From contig NZ_OZ244657.1 of NCBI RefSeq assembly GCF_965218685.1, forward strand, positions 2,294,001 to 2,358,000: DNA of 64,000 nt. Reading direction: 5' to 3'. The translations under genes and the position numbers were made by a program. The DNA comes from Thalassobius sp965218685 (GTDB lineage Bacteria > Pseudomonadota > Alphaproteobacteria > Rhodobacterales > Rhodobacteraceae). The notes under the pieces were generated by a model. That model saw nothing but the letters and a program-made list of their open reading frames with translations, was not told the origin of the DNA and did no database searches. Below are positions 15,580-25,390 of the stretch, one piece after another (position 1 is the stretch's first letter; every line of letters begins with the position of its first letter).

Positions 15580-17727
15580 TTAGTTCCTGCAGCTGCGGGC
15601 ATAGCTTTGGTCCGTCTTCTTGGCGCTAAACCCCTTCAGACTGACGGTAAACCCGAAATTGGTCGACGGTTCAACGATAGTCGATGATGTGAAGCGGCGC
15701 GAGAGGCTGACGTTCATTTCGATACACTCATTCAGATAGCGTAGGCCAAGTCCCGCCTGTGTCGAGCGGTGCCCCGCAATGTCATAGCGCCAATCCACGG
15801 TTCCCGTCCAATGACGCCCCAACCGATGAGAGCCATCCAGCGCCCATTCCGATACGGTGTTTGTACGGTCCTCGTCGGCATCCGCACCCAGCCAGACATA
15901 GGACAGGCCCAGGGCAGAATCGTTTCGTTGCCAGCCTGCACGCGCCTCGGCCTTGTGGACCTCAAGCGAATTGCCCAGCAGGGTGCGTGCGGTCAGGCCC
16001 AGCCCCTTGCCTGTTTGGATTTGCCCGGCCACCAGCAGGTCCGAGGTCACCCCCGTCAATCCCGAACTGACCGAGAATGCCGCATCGGCGTCCTCGCGCA
16101 GAACCTGACCCAGGGTCAGTCCCGAACTCCACCCTGAGGGCGCATTGCGGGTCCAGGTGATGCCGATCGCGCCCGCAGCGCCACGCTCGCGGCGGTCGGG
16201 GGCGGGGAAATGGGACAGGCTGAGCAGGTTTCCCTCGTCAAACTCGACGCGGGTGCTTTCGTCGTTGGGGAGGTCCAGGCTGTTGCCGCCAACCCATCCC
16301 AGCATCAGCACAGGCTCCACTACGTGGACCACCCCTGTGGCCGTGGTCTTTAACCATGGCCAGCGCAGGGTCAGCGTGGACTGCGGTGTCAGCGCCACGT
16401 CCTGATCGACGCTGGCAACGCTGTCCTGATTGATCCAGAATGCATCGATATCCGCACCGGCCATGAATTCGGCCCGCACGCCGCCGGGCAGCATCCAGTT
16501 GCGCAACCACTTGGCCGAGGCCTGGGCCCGCGTGACGTCCCGCCCGTCGCCCCACAGATCGCTGTCTGTCCCGTCCGTCGTCAAACTGGACGAACGGTAA
16601 TGGGTGTGCGCATCCAGCGTCAGCCGCAGCTCGCCACCCAGTCGGGCAGGGAAGTATCGCTGGCTTTGCTCGGCGTCCACGATCACCGTGGGAATGGTCG
16701 AGTTATCTTCGCCATCGCGCAACGATTGATAGGCCACCAGAGCCAGCCGGCGATGTTGGTCACGCCTGGTGCGGGTCAGGGCGATCTCGCTCTCCAGCCG
16801 GTCCTTGTCGGAATAGTCATAGTCCAGCAGATAGGCGCGATCGGTCACGGCCTCGACGTTGAAACTAAGCTGATAATCATTTTTCAGCGCAAAAAGGCCC
16901 TCGCCGAAGACAAAGCCACGCATTTGGCCGGACTGCAGACTGTCATCACTAAGGGCGCCGTTGAATTCGATCTTGCCGCGCCGGAAGGCCTGTCGATAAC
17001 GCCACTCCAACGTGCTGGTCTGGGCCGAGAAAAACGGCGTCAGTGTCAGGTCACGGTGATCGCCCAAGCGGATGAAATATGGGATCTTCACCCCCAACCC
17101 CAGATCCGAGGTTTGATTGAACGAAGGGATCAGAAAACCGGTGGCGCGGCGGACGGACGGATCGGGCAGACGCAGGCGCGGCAGCCAAAGGATCGGTACG
17201 TCCAGCACGCGCAACTGGGCGTTTTCAAAGTAAAGCTGGCGGTCTTCCTGATCATGGATGGTGCGTTTGGCGCGGATCTGCCAGACCGGTGGGGTGTTGT
17301 CGTTGCAAACCCGGCACGAGGTCGCGGCCACCTTGTACAGCTGCGTGTATCGCCCCCCCGAGCGATCCAGCTGCGCCGCGGCCAGTTGCACGCGTTGATC
17401 CATGATCATACGTGCCCCGCGCAGCAACCCGTTTTCCAAGGTGCGATCCAATTCCGCCGAGCCGGCCAGGATCACTGTCCGGTCTCCGTCGTTCATGACG
17501 ATCGGGCCCTCGATGGTCAGCTTTTCTGTGGGGCGGTGAAACTCGATCCGGCTGGCGCGCAAGCGTGTCTGACCGTGCAGCACCTCGACATGGCCCTCGG
17601 CGATCAGGCGGTCACGCCCGTCCAGACGTACGCTATCGGCAAGCAGAACAGCCGCGCGGTCCTGCGCCAGAACGGCGCTGGCCAGCGTCATGAACAGAAG
17701 GCTCAGAAGGGTCAGAAACCGGCTCAT
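15580..17727 (-). CDS. lptD: LPS-assembly outer-membrane protein LptD
   Basis: A 715-residue precursor with signal peptide (FLTLLSLLFMTLASAVLAQD). The N-terminal OstA/LptA-like jellyroll (about residues 30-200: ADSVRLDGRDRLIAEGHVEV) receives LPS from the LptA bridge. The rest is a large beta-barrel (LptD/Imp C-terminal domain) ending in an aromatic strand followed by a Cys-containing tail. Two Cys near residue 137 (SCRVC) and one each in LNECIEM and SYARSC could form the inter-domain disulfides known in LptD. It inserts LPS into the outer leaflet with LptE, which is not in the window. Its start overlaps the lptG stop by 4 nt. Confidence 0.93.
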   Translation of the reverse strand: MSRFLTLLSLLFMTLASAVLAQDRAAVLLADSVRLDGRDRLIAEGHVEVLHGQTRLRASRIEFHRPTEKLTIEGPIVMNDGDRTVILAGSAELDRTLENGLLRGARMIMDQRVQLAAAQLDRSGGRYTQLYKVAATSCRVCNDNTPPVWQIRAKRTIHDQEDRQLYFENAQLRVLDVPILWLPRLRLPDPSVRRATGFLIPSFNQTSDLGLGVKIPYFIRLGDHRDLTLTPFFSAQTSTLEWRYRQAFRRGKIEFNGALSDDSLQSGQMRGFVFGEGLFALKNDYQLSFNVEAVTDRAYLLDYDYSDKDRLESEIALTRTRRDQHRRLALVAYQSLRDGEDNSTIPTVIVDAEQSQRYFPARLGGELRLTLDAHTHYRSSSLTTDGTDSDLWGDGRDVTRAQASAKWLRNWMLPGGVRAEFMAGADIDAFWINQDSVASVDQDVALTPQSTLTLRWPWLKTTATGVVHVVEPVLMLGWVGGNSLDLPNDESTRVEFDEGNLLSLSHFPAPDRRERGAAGAIGITWTRNAPSGWSSGLTLGQVLREDADAAFSVSSGLTGVTSDLLVAGQIQTGKGLGLTARTLLGNSLEVHKAEARAGWQRNDSALGLSYVWLGADADEDRTNTVSEWALDGSHRLGRHWTGTVDWRYDIAGHRSTQAGLGLRYLNECIEMNVSLSRRFTSSTIVEPSTNFGFTVSLKGFSAKKTDQSYARSCRN

Positions 17728-18821
17728 CCGTCCTCCATGTGCAATAGAATGCCCATCGCCAGCAGTACCGATGCCACGGGTGGTGCCCAGGCCGCCAACA
17801 TCACCGGAAGCTGACCGTTCTCACCCAGGATTTGCGCAAAGTTGCGGATATAGTACAGGCCAAAGCCCAGCATGATCGCAGCCAGCACCGCGATGCCGGT
17901 ATGGCCAAATCGCGTGTGGCGCATGGTAAAGGCCGAGGCCACAAGCACCATGGCGATCAGGAACAGGGGACGGGCCAGCTCGATTTGCAGCCAGACGGCG
18001 TGCCGACGGGCGGAAAACCCGGCCTCTTGTAACTGTGAAATATACTGCGGCAGATCCCAGACCGAGATCACGCCGGGCGTGCCAAAACTGTCCTTGATCC
18101 GGTCCAGCGTCAGTGTTGACGGCAGTGAAAGCGTCTCATGCTCGGCCGAGCTGCCCTCGGGGTTCAGACCTGCCGTCAGGGGCCAGACCTTGGCATTGCT
18201 CAGCGTCCATGACCCGTCGGTCAGGGTTGCGCTGCGCGCTTCGATGCGGCGGACGGGGCCGCCCTCGGGGGCATAGGCCAGGAAGGTGACATCGTACAGG
18301 ACCGTGCCATCGGAATTGGCGCGGCTGGCCCGGATCACTGTTTGCCCTTCGCTGCCGCCCTGGCGCAGCCACAGCCCCTCGGAGCTGATCGACAGAACAT
18401 CTGTGCCCTCGCTGCGGTATCCATCATAAAGGTCGTTATAGCGTTTCGAGGTCACCGACACGATGGGATTGGCCATACCAACCGCCACCACCCCGATTAC
18501 GGCGGCCACGCTGACCGGCGCGATCAGACTGCGCAGCGCCGATCGCCCCGCCGCCCGTGCAACCACCAGCTCGGACGAGCGCGACAGGCCCAGAAACAGC
18601 GAGACCGTGGACAGGATCATCACCAGCGGCAGGATGTCATAGATCGACTTGGGTGCGTTCAGCAAAGTAAGTTCAAAAATCTGCGACAGCGACACGCCCT
18701 TTGCGGAAAATCGGCTGATCTGCTCGACCAGGTCAATCAGCGCCATCAGCATGAAGAAAACACCCAGGATGCCCAGGAAAATCACGGTGAACTTGCGGGC
18801 GAAATAGAAATACAGCGTCAT
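17724..18821 (-). CDS. lptG: LPS export ABC transporter permease LptG
   Basis: A 365-residue YjgP/YjgQ-family permease with three N-terminal helices (residues 1-120), a large periplasmic jellyroll-like domain, and three C-terminal helices. With LptF and the ATPase LptB it extracts LPS from the inner membrane. The frame is open up to 19091, but this upstream part reads through lptF out of frame. The ATG at 18821 (MTLYFYFARKFTVIFLGILG) gives the correct N-terminus and a 4-nt overlap with the lptF stop. Confidence 0.94.
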   Translation of the reverse strand: MTLYFYFARKFTVIFLGILGVFFMLMALIDLVEQISRFSAKGVSLSQIFELTLLNAPKSIYDILPLVMILSTVSLFLGLSRSSELVVARAAGRSALRSLIAPVSVAAVIGVVAVGMANPIVSVTSKRYNDLYDGYRSEGTDVLSISSEGLWLRQGGSEGQTVIRASRANSDGTVLYDVTFLAYAPEGGPVRRIEARSATLTDGSWTLSNAKVWPLTAGLNPEGSSAEHETLSLPSTLTLDRIKDSFGTPGVISVWDLPQYISQLQEAGFSARRHAVWLQIELARPLFLIAMVLVASAFTMRHTRFGHTGIAVLAAIMLGFGLYYIRNFAQILGENGQLPVMLAAWAPPVASVLLAMGILLHMEDG

Positions 18822-19945
18822 GCGGCGGCCTCCGGCAGGGCAGTGCGGGCGCGGCGGGACCGTCCGGCCCAGGCCAGCATCAACACCGCCATCGCGATCC
18901 CCGCAACCGAGGGCGCATAGACCAGCGGCCACATCTCGGGCGCGGTTTCCACGGCATCTGCGGACAGGCCCTCGATCAGTTTGATGACCACCAGCAGCAC
19001 CAGCGCGGCCACGATCTGACGCCAGACCCCAAAACGGGAAAAGCCCCCCAACAGCAAGGTCGAAAATCCGATCATTGCGGCGGCCAGGCACAAGAAGGCC
19101 TGGTTAAACCGGTTATGCACGGCGACAATCACCCGCCCGACCTGTTCTTGCGAGGTGGCGGCCACGCGTTCGGGGTGCAGCAGCATATCCCACGAGCTGG
19201 CCTGATGGATGCCGCGCACCCGATCTTCCGAAGCGCGGATCAGCGCGGTGATGTCATAGGAAAAATCATCGAAATGGGTGGTGAACAGCCGATCGCCGTC
19301 ACGGGTAAAGCTTTGCGACATGCCATCCAGCATCACCAGTTTGACCTTATCGTTCTGGTTCAGCAGATACGCTCGTGTGGCCGTGAACGTCTGCGCGCTG
19401 TCCGGTTTGCGCCGGTCCGAAAGAAAGACGTCTTCCAGCGTTCCATCGGGTGTGATCTGGCGGATAAAGAAGGTCACGCCGTCGGCCGGATGCAGGAACG
19501 TCCCTTCGCTTAGCAATCTTGCGGTGACATTCTCGGCGATCTCGGCCTCTCGGTTTTGCATCTGGTACAGGCTGGCGGGCACCAGGAAATGCGTCAGCGC
19601 GGTCATCATCACCCCGACAATCAGCCCATAGTACACCACGGGCCGCGCCAGCCGCCACGGGCTGAAGCCAGTGGCCTGCATCACCACCAGTTCAGATTCG
19701 TTGCTCAGGCGATTGGTGACATAGACCGAGGCCGCAAACACCGCCATCGGCAGTACGATGCGGATCACGTTGGGCAGGGTCAGGGCGGTGAATTCAAGAA
19801 ACACCATTGCCGACTGGCCGTCACCGACCAAACGGTCAAACAGGCGTACGGCCCGGTTGATCCAATAGATCGACACCAGCACCAGCGAGAAGAATCCGAA
19901 CAGGACCAAAAGCTGTGACAGCATGTATCTGTCGAATCTGGCCAA
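18818..19945 (-). CDS. lptF: LPS export ABC transporter permease LptF
   Basis: A 375-residue partner of LptG with the same architecture: MARFDRYMLSQLLVLFGFF helix 1, an RLSNESELVVMQATGFSPW cytoplasmic coupling-helix region that contacts the ATPase LptB, a periplasmic beta domain, and C-terminal helices. It is the first gene of the minus-strand run lptF-lptG-lptD-surA-pdxA-rsmA, joined by overlaps or gaps of a few nucleotides. The promoter must lie in the 129 nt shared with the divergent pepA gene; no strong hexamers stand out there. Confidence 0.94.
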   Translation of the reverse strand: MARFDRYMLSQLLVLFGFFSLVLVSIYWINRAVRLFDRLVGDGQSAMVFLEFTALTLPNVIRIVLPMAVFAASVYVTNRLSNESELVVMQATGFSPWRLARPVVYYGLIVGVMMTALTHFLVPASLYQMQNREAEIAENVTARLLSEGTFLHPADGVTFFIRQITPDGTLEDVFLSDRRKPDSAQTFTATRAYLLNQNDKVKLVMLDGMSQSFTRDGDRLFTTHFDDFSYDITALIRASEDRVRGIHQASSWDMLLHPERVAATSQEQVGRVIVAVHNRFNQAFLCLAAAMIGFSTLLLGGFSRFGVWRQIVAALVLLVVIKLIEGLSADAVETAPEMWPLVYAPSVAGIAMAVLMLAWAGRSRRARTALPEAAA

Positions 19946-20074
19946 AATACCCCCCCGGGAATGACATTTACCCGGCAGTGTTACCCCAACCGGTGCCGGG
20001 GGAAAACTGCTATCTGGTCAAGGTGGCAAGGTCACGCTAGGACTCTGTCCAAACCAGTTTTGGAAGGAAGCCGC

Positions 20075-21553
20075 ATGACCACCCCCGTAAGCGTAAATTT
20101 TGCAGAGACGGATATCGAAAAAATCGCCGAGGCCGAGGGCCGCATAGCCGTGGTTCTGGGCAGCCGGGGCAATCTGCATGCTGGCGCGGCCCGCGTGAAC
20201 CGTCTTTGCAAGGGCGCACTGAAACGCTTTATCGGCTCGGAAGCGTTCGAAAAGATGAAGCCGGGCGAGATGAAGTCGATCAGCTGGCCCGTTGGTATGG
20301 CTGCCGAAGCGATTGACGTGGTCAAGCTGGACAAGGGTGCCAAATCCCCCGAAGTGCGCAAATCCGGTGCCGCGATCGGGGCCGCCAAGGGCAACAAGCC
20401 TCTGCTGGTTCTGTGCAACAACATCAACCGCGCCGAGGAGCTGGCGCTGGGGATTTCCTTGCGCGCCTACGCCTTCACCGCCCGCAAAAGCGCCGAGACC
20501 GAGGCCGCCGGGGACGTGACCTTTATGGTCAGCACCCCCACCGAGGTGGCCGAGCGTTTCGCGCCCCTGAATGCTATCGCCGAGGGGGTGTTCTTTACCC
20601 GCGATCTGGTCAGCGAGCCCGCGAACTATCTGACGACCACTGAATTCGCCAACCGTCTGGACGCTCTCAGCGAACTGGGGCTGCAGGTCGAGGTTCTGGA
20701 AGAAGACAAGCTAGAAGAGCTGGGCATGGGCAGCCTTTTGTCCGTGGGGCAGGGCTCGGACAGCCCGTCCAAAGTGGTGGTGATGCAATGGAACGGCGGC
20801 GGTGACGAGGCGCCGCTGGCTTTGGTCGGCAAGGGCGTTGTGTTCGATACCGGTGGGATTTCGCTGAAACCGTCGGCGGGCATGGAAGAGATGACCATGG
20901 ACATGGGCGGCGCGGGCGTTGTGGCCGGCGTGATGAAAACCCTGGCCATGCGCAAAGCCAAGGCCAACGTGGTCGGCCTGGTCGGGCTGGTGGAAAACAT
21001 GCCCTCGGGCAATGCAACCCGTCCGGGCGATGTTGTGACCTCGATGAAGGGTGACACGATCGAGGTGATCAACACCGACGCCGAGGGCCGCCTGGTTCTT
21101 GCCGACGTGCTTTGGTACGCACAGGAGCGCTTCGAGCCTGCAGGAATGATCAACCTGGCCACGCTGACCGGCGCGATCATCGTCGGGCTTGGGCATGAAA
21201 ACGCGGGCGTCTTTTCGAATGATGATGTGATCTGCCGCAACTTCCTGAAGGCCGCTGAGACCGAGGGTGAAGGCGCGTGGCGGATGCCGATGGGCCAAGC
21301 CTACGACAACATGATCAAGTCCAACATCGCCGACATCAAGAACAGCGCTGGCCGTCCTGCCGGGTCGATCACCGCAGCGCAGTTCCTCAGACGCTTCGTC
21401 AAGGACGAAACCCCTTGGATCCATCTGGACATCGCTGGGGTGGCTCTGGTCAAAACCCCGACTACGCTGGCGCCCAAAGGCGCGACTGGTTGGGGCGTGT
21501 TGGCCCTGAACCGTCTGGTGCAGGACGTCTATGAACCCAAAGACGAGGCTTGA
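20075..21553 (+). CDS. pepA: Leucyl aminopeptidase (M17 family)
   Basis: A 492-residue cytosolic M17 aminopeptidase, releasing N-terminal residues from peptides with two metal ions. The metal-binding blocks are GKGVVFDTGGISLKP and MDMGGAG, and the family signature NTDAEGRLVLAD is present. The N-terminal macro-like domain is complete. The ATG at 20075 is chosen over the longer frame (19961) because GGAAGGAAG precedes it and MTTPVSVNFAETD is the usual start. In some bacteria PepA also binds DNA, which cannot be judged here. It is followed directly by holC. Confidence 0.95.
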   Translation: MTTPVSVNFAETDIEKIAEAEGRIAVVLGSRGNLHAGAARVNRLCKGALKRFIGSEAFEKMKPGEMKSISWPVGMAAEAIDVVKLDKGAKSPEVRKSGAAIGAAKGNKPLLVLCNNINRAEELALGISLRAYAFTARKSAETEAAGDVTFMVSTPTEVAERFAPLNAIAEGVFFTRDLVSEPANYLTTTEFANRLDALSELGLQVEVLEEDKLEELGMGSLLSVGQGSDSPSKVVVMQWNGGGDEAPLALVGKGVVFDTGGISLKPSAGMEEMTMDMGGAGVVAGVMKTLAMRKAKANVVGLVGLVENMPSGNATRPGDVVTSMKGDTIEVINTDAEGRLVLADVLWYAQERFEPAGMINLATLTGAIIVGLGHENAGVFSNDDVICRNFLKAAETEGEGAWRMPMGQAYDNMIKSNIADIKNSAGRPAGSITAAQFLRRFVKDETPWIHLDIAGVALVKTPTTLAPKGATGWGVLALNRLVQDVYEPKDEA

Positions 21554-21558
21554 TCGCC

Positions 21559-22014
21559 GTGGGCGCTGTCTATTTCTATCACCTGACGCGGCAACCGCTT
21601 GAGGCCACGCTGCCTATGCTGCTGACCAAGTCGCGTCAGGCCGGATGGACAGTGGCGGTGCGCGGGCAGGATCCCGGCCGGATGGAATGGCTGGACCAGA
21701 AACTGTGGTTGGGGCCCGATGACGGGTTCCTGCCGCACGGTCTGGCCGGTGGTCAGCATGATGCGTTGCAGCCGGTGCTTTTAACCACCGGGCCGGCAAC
21801 GAATGATCCTCAATGCCTGATGGCCGTTGACGGCGCCCCGGTCAGCCCCGAAGAGGTCACGCAGATGGAGCGTGTCTGTGTGATTTTCGATGGCACCGAC
21901 GACGAGGCGGTCCAGCACGCCCGTGTCCAATGGAAATCTCTGACGGATGCGGGATGCAAGGCGCAGTATTGGTCGGAAGAGTCAGGTCGATGGGAGAAAA
22001 AGGCCGAGAAATAG
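21559..22014 (+). CDS. holC: DNA polymerase III subunit chi
   Basis: A 151-residue protein with the alphaproteobacterial HolC pattern: YFYHLTRQPLEATLPMLL at the N-terminus and ERVCVIFDGTDDEAVQHARVQWK in the C-terminal half. Chi links the clamp loader to SSB at the replication fork. Translation probably starts at the GTG at 21559, five nt after the pepA stop, giving the family N-terminus MGAVYFYH; a TTG at 21550 overlapping pepA is less likely. pepA-holC is a recurring proteobacterial pair. Confidence 0.9.
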   Translation: MGAVYFYHLTRQPLEATLPMLLTKSRQAGWTVAVRGQDPGRMEWLDQKLWLGPDDGFLPHGLAGGQHDALQPVLLTTGPATNDPQCLMAVDGAPVSPEEVTQMERVCVIFDGTDDEAVQHARVQWKSLTDAGCKAQYWSEESGRWEKKAEK

Positions 22015-22032
22015 GGCACGATGACGCCCCGC

Positions 22033-22611
22033 TTATCGGCTTAACACAAGCGATTCGGGTGTCATCTCGATCTTCGAATACCGCTGCAGATAGCTCATCC
22101 CAAGAAGCGAGGTTTCCATTTCGCCCTCGTTCACCCAAGCGCGAATATTGCTGTCATTGTAAGGGGATACGGCGAAATCCTCAAGCACGACGCGTGCTGT
22201 TCTGACGGGTCCGTTCGCTGTCATGGCCTGGCCGACGAATGCCAGTTGATCCAGCTCCAACCCGGCGCGCTTGGCGTCCTCGATCGTCATCACCACGCCC
22301 GAGGCGCCAGTATCCACCACGAAACGGATCGGAGCCTGATTGACCTGAGCCACAAGATAGAAATGCCCGTCCGGCGCGCGCGGGAGGACGATTTGGCCGG
22401 TGCTCATCACCGATTGTTGTGGCAGGACAGTGCGGCGGATGTCCCCCCACAAACCGACCGCGGCGACCACGCCCAGAAACAGAAACACCCAAATCATCGC
22501 CTGTTGCAGCAGTTTGGACAGGCTGCCGCGCCGCTGCGTGAAAAACCACGAGGCAACGGCAACCAGCAACAGGACCAGATAGGCCAACCGCCCAACTTCC
22601 CAATTGTCCAT
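22033..22611 (-). CDS. TIGR02281-type membrane-anchored retropepsin-like aspartic protease
   Basis: A 192-residue protein with two N-terminal membrane helices (residues 8-25 and 37-57) and a C-terminal clan AA domain. The active-site motif is visible as FVVDTGASGVVMT near residue 98, and GMSYLQRYSKIEM closes the fold. Members occur mainly in Alphaproteobacteria; retropepsin-like enzymes work as homodimers, and the orientation here would put the domain in the periplasm. Its substrate is unknown. It converges with holC, 18 nt apart. Confidence 0.85.
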   Translation of the reverse strand: MDNWEVGRLAYLVLLLVAVASWFFTQRRGSLSKLLQQAMIWVFLFLGVVAAVGLWGDIRRTVLPQQSVMSTGQIVLPRAPDGHFYLVAQVNQAPIRFVVDTGASGVVMTIEDAKRAGLELDQLAFVGQAMTANGPVRTARVVLEDFAVSPYNDSNIRAWVNEGEMETSLLGMSYLQRYSKIEMTPESLVLSR

Positions 22612-22669
22612 GATGCTCTCCTGTTGCCGCTTGTTTTAGATATAGGTCCGTGCGGCGTGGTTTACAGAC

Positions 22670-23290
22670 CTAGCCCGCAATCCCAAAGGCAGTCAGCCCG
22701 TCCAGAACAAACTGCACCGCCAGCGCACACAGAAGCATACCCAACAGACGCGTCACAACGTTGATACCCGTCTTGCCCAGGGCGCGCTCCAGCCAGTCGG
22801 CGGTCAGAAACAGGCCGAAGGCGATGACCAGCACCGCAAATGTGATCCCCAGCGTCATCGAAAGCCCTAACCAGCCGGGCATCTGACCGGACAAAAGGAT
22901 CACCGTTGCGATCGAGCCGGGGCCCGCGATCAGCGGGATACCCAAAGGGAAAACCGACGGGTCATCGCTGTGATCGTCCTCTTCTGCCTGATCCTCGCGC
23001 CGTTTTGTGCGGCGTTGAAACAGCATGTCCAGCGCCGTCAGGAACAGCAACAAACCACCGGCAACGCGAAAGGCTGGCATCGAGATGCCAACAAAGCTCA
23101 GCACGGCCTCGCCGAACAGGGCGAACATGCAAAGTACGAAAAAAGCGACGATTACACCGCGCAGGGCAATGGATCGTCGTTTTGGCCTGGGCATCCCTTG
23201 CGTCAACGCAACGAACATCGGGGTCAGGCCGATCGGGTCGATAATTACGAAAAGCGTGACGAACCCGGTGATGAGAAAAGCAGTATCCAT
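22670..23290 (-). CDS. MarC family integral membrane protein
   Basis: A 206-residue protein with six hydrophobic segments. The hallmark PIGLTPMFVALTQGM near the N-terminus and VFPLGIPLIAGPGSIATVILLSG in the middle identify the MarC (UPF0056) family. Despite the name there is no firm evidence that MarC proteins confer multiple-antibiotic resistance; transport function is unproven. The region between the second and third helix is acidic (EDQAEEDDHSDD). It lies downstream of the ABC-F gene across 113 nt of noticeably A+T-rich DNA. Confidence 0.85.
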   Translation of the reverse strand: MDTAFLITGFVTLFVIIDPIGLTPMFVALTQGMPRPKRRSIALRGVIVAFFVLCMFALFGEAVLSFVGISMPAFRVAGGLLLFLTALDMLFQRRTKRREDQAEEDDHSDDPSVFPLGIPLIAGPGSIATVILLSGQMPGWLGLSMTLGITFAVLVIAFGLFLTADWLERALGKTGINVVTRLLGMLLCALAVQFVLDGLTAFGIAG

Positions 23291-23403
23291 AGAGCTATGC
23301 TAGCTGGGCGCCGGCCTTGTCGCCAGCGGATATTGAAGTGAGTTTAATGGCCTGAATAAAATAATTATAACAACATATTAAATCGTGCAGCTTATGTATT
23401 AAT

Positions 23404-25257
23404 TTAACTTCCTTCAGCCTGTTCCAGCTTCTCCAACGCCTGCATCCACAGCGATTCCGCACGCGCCAATGCCTCTTGCAGCTCGGCGTATTTCTTTTGC
23501 AGGACGATGGCCTCGCCTTTGCGTTCTGCGAACAGGCTGGGATCGGACAGGCGGGTCTGGAGCTTGCCGTCCATCTCGTTCAGCTTCTCGATCCGCGCCT
23601 CGCATTTGCGCACGTCGGCGCGCAGGGCCATGACTTCGTCGCGCGTGGCTTTCTTGCGCGGGGCGGTGGGCTTGGGTTTTTCGGCTTTCGCTGGCCTATC
23701 AGATTGCAGCAGCATTTTGCGATAGGCGGCCAGATCGTCGTCATAGGGCTGAACGGCGCCGTCTTTGACCAGCCACAGCCGGTCCGCCACCATGGTTAAC
23801 AAATGCATGTCGTGGCTGACCAGAACCACCGCGCCGGTATAGGTGTTCAGCGCCTCCATCAGCGCCTCGCGGCTTTCGATGTCCAGGTGGTTGGTCGGTT
23901 CGTCAAGGATCAGCAAATGCGGCGCGGGCAGGGTTGCCAACAGCAGGGACAAGCGCGCTTTTTGCCCGCCAGACAGGCGGCCGACCACGGTTTCGGCTTG
24001 CTCGGCCATCAGGCCAAACCCGGCCAGACGGGCGCGCAGCTTGGCCGGAGTTTGTCCGGGCAGCTCGCGCTGGATGTGTTGCAGGGGCGTTTCATCAACG
24101 TGCAATTCATCGACCTGATGCTGAGCGAAGAACCCGATCCGCAGCTTGGACGAGCGTGTAATCCGACCTTCCATCACAGGCAGCCGGTCCGACAGCAGCT
24201 TGGCCAGCGTGGACTTGCCCTGACCGTTCTTGCCCAACAGGGCGATCCGGTCGTCCTGGTCGATCCGCAGGTTCAGTCGCTTAAGAATGGGCGTGCCATC
24301 ATAACCAACGCTCGCGCCTTCGGTCGCGATGATGGGGGGCGACAGGGGTTCAGGCTCGGGGAAGCTAAAGACGGTTCGCGCCGCGTCCTCTGGCGCGCGG
24401 ATCACGTCCATCTTTTCCAGCATTTTCACACGCGATTGCGCCTGTTTGGCCTTGGTCGCCTTGGCTTTGAAGCGATCGACAAAGGACTGCAGATGGGCGC
24501 GGCGGGCTTCTTGTTTCTTGGCCTGCGCGGCCTGCACGGCCCGTTGTTCAGTCCGTTGACGCACGAATTGGTCATAGGGACCGGTGTAATAGGTGAGCTT
24601 GCGCCCCTCCAGATGCAGGATTGCCCCAACGGCCCGGTTCAACAGCTCGCGGTCGTGGCTGACGATGATCACGGTATGCGGATATTTGGCCAGATAGTTT
24701 TCCAGCCACAAAGCGCCTTCGAGATCCAGATAGTTCGTCGGTTCGTCCAGCAGCAAGTAATCAGGCTGGGCAAACAGCACGGCGGCCAGGGCCACACGCA
24801 TCCGCCAGCCACCGGAAAAGGCGCTGCAGGGCATTTTCTGTTCTTCCGCATCGAATCCCAAACCCCGCAGGATCGAAGAGGCCCGCGCCTCGGCCGACCA
24901 GGCGTCGATATCGGCCAGGCGGGTCTGGATGTCTGCAATACGGGCAGGGTCGGTGGCGGTGTCTGCCTCGGCCATCAGGGCGGCGCGCTCGGTATCAGCG
25001 GCCAGAACAGTATCCAGCAGGCTGACCTCGTTTCCGGGCACCTCTTGCGCCACGCCGCCAATACGGGCGCGCGCCGGGATTTGGATTACGCCGCTGTCCA
25101 GATGCAGATCCCCCCGGATCAGCTTGAACAACGTTGTTTTGCCCGCGCCATTGCGGCCAATCAGGCCAACCTTGTGGCCCGTGGGAATGGTGGCGCTGGC
25201 CCCTTCGAAAATGGGGCGGCCGTCGATTGAATAGTGCAGGTCTTCGATCCGTAACAT
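23404..25257 (-). CDS. ABC-F family ATPase (Uup/YheS-like)
   Basis: A 617-residue soluble protein with two ABC ATPase cassettes and no membrane helices. Cassette 1: GRNGAGKTTLF, FSGGWRMRVALA, LLLDEPTNYLDLE. Cassette 2: GKNGQGKSTLAK, LSGGQKARLSLLLA, LILDEPTNHLDIE. Between them is the P-site interaction linker (lysine/arginine-rich, about residues 235-300), and the C-terminus is a charged coiled coil (from about residue 530). ABC-F proteins act on the ribosome, rescuing stalls or adjusting the peptidyl-tRNA. The ATG at 25257 gives the family N-terminus (MLRIEDLHYSI). Confidence 0.92.
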   Translation of the reverse strand: MLRIEDLHYSIDGRPIFEGASATIPTGHKVGLIGRNGAGKTTLFKLIRGDLHLDSGVIQIPARARIGGVAQEVPGNEVSLLDTVLAADTERAALMAEADTATDPARIADIQTRLADIDAWSAEARASSILRGLGFDAEEQKMPCSAFSGGWRMRVALAAVLFAQPDYLLLDEPTNYLDLEGALWLENYLAKYPHTVIIVSHDRELLNRAVGAILHLEGRKLTYYTGPYDQFVRQRTEQRAVQAAQAKKQEARRAHLQSFVDRFKAKATKAKQAQSRVKMLEKMDVIRAPEDAARTVFSFPEPEPLSPPIIATEGASVGYDGTPILKRLNLRIDQDDRIALLGKNGQGKSTLAKLLSDRLPVMEGRITRSSKLRIGFFAQHQVDELHVDETPLQHIQRELPGQTPAKLRARLAGFGLMAEQAETVVGRLSGGQKARLSLLLATLPAPHLLILDEPTNHLDIESREALMEALNTYTGAVVLVSHDMHLLTMVADRLWLVKDGAVQPYDDDLAAYRKMLLQSDRPAKAEKPKPTAPRKKATRDEVMALRADVRKCEARIEKLNEMDGKLQTRLSDPSLFAERKGEAIVLQKKYAELQEALARAESLWMQALEKLEQAEGS

Positions 25258-25390
25258 GGCCCCGCAGTGGACCAGTGCCGGGGGGCTTGTCAATGTCCGA
25301 ATGCGTGTGGGCAGGAAAGCTCTTTATCCCTATGCGAACGCGTGCTAGAGGCGGGCCAGGATTAATCATTTTAGAACAGGAGCGCGCCCC

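Noticed and set aside
16600..17814. 404-codon plus-strand frame opposite lptD
   Set aside because: Antisense shadow of lptD; no family motif, no ribosome site in a sensible place, biased composition.
19961..20074. N-terminal extension of pepA
   Set aside because: Open frame only; the ribosome site and family N-terminus support the ATG at 20075.
23803..25230. 475-codon plus-strand frame opposite the ABC-F gene
   Set aside because: Antisense shadow of a well-supported ATPase gene; composition is His/Gln/Arg-rich with no domain.
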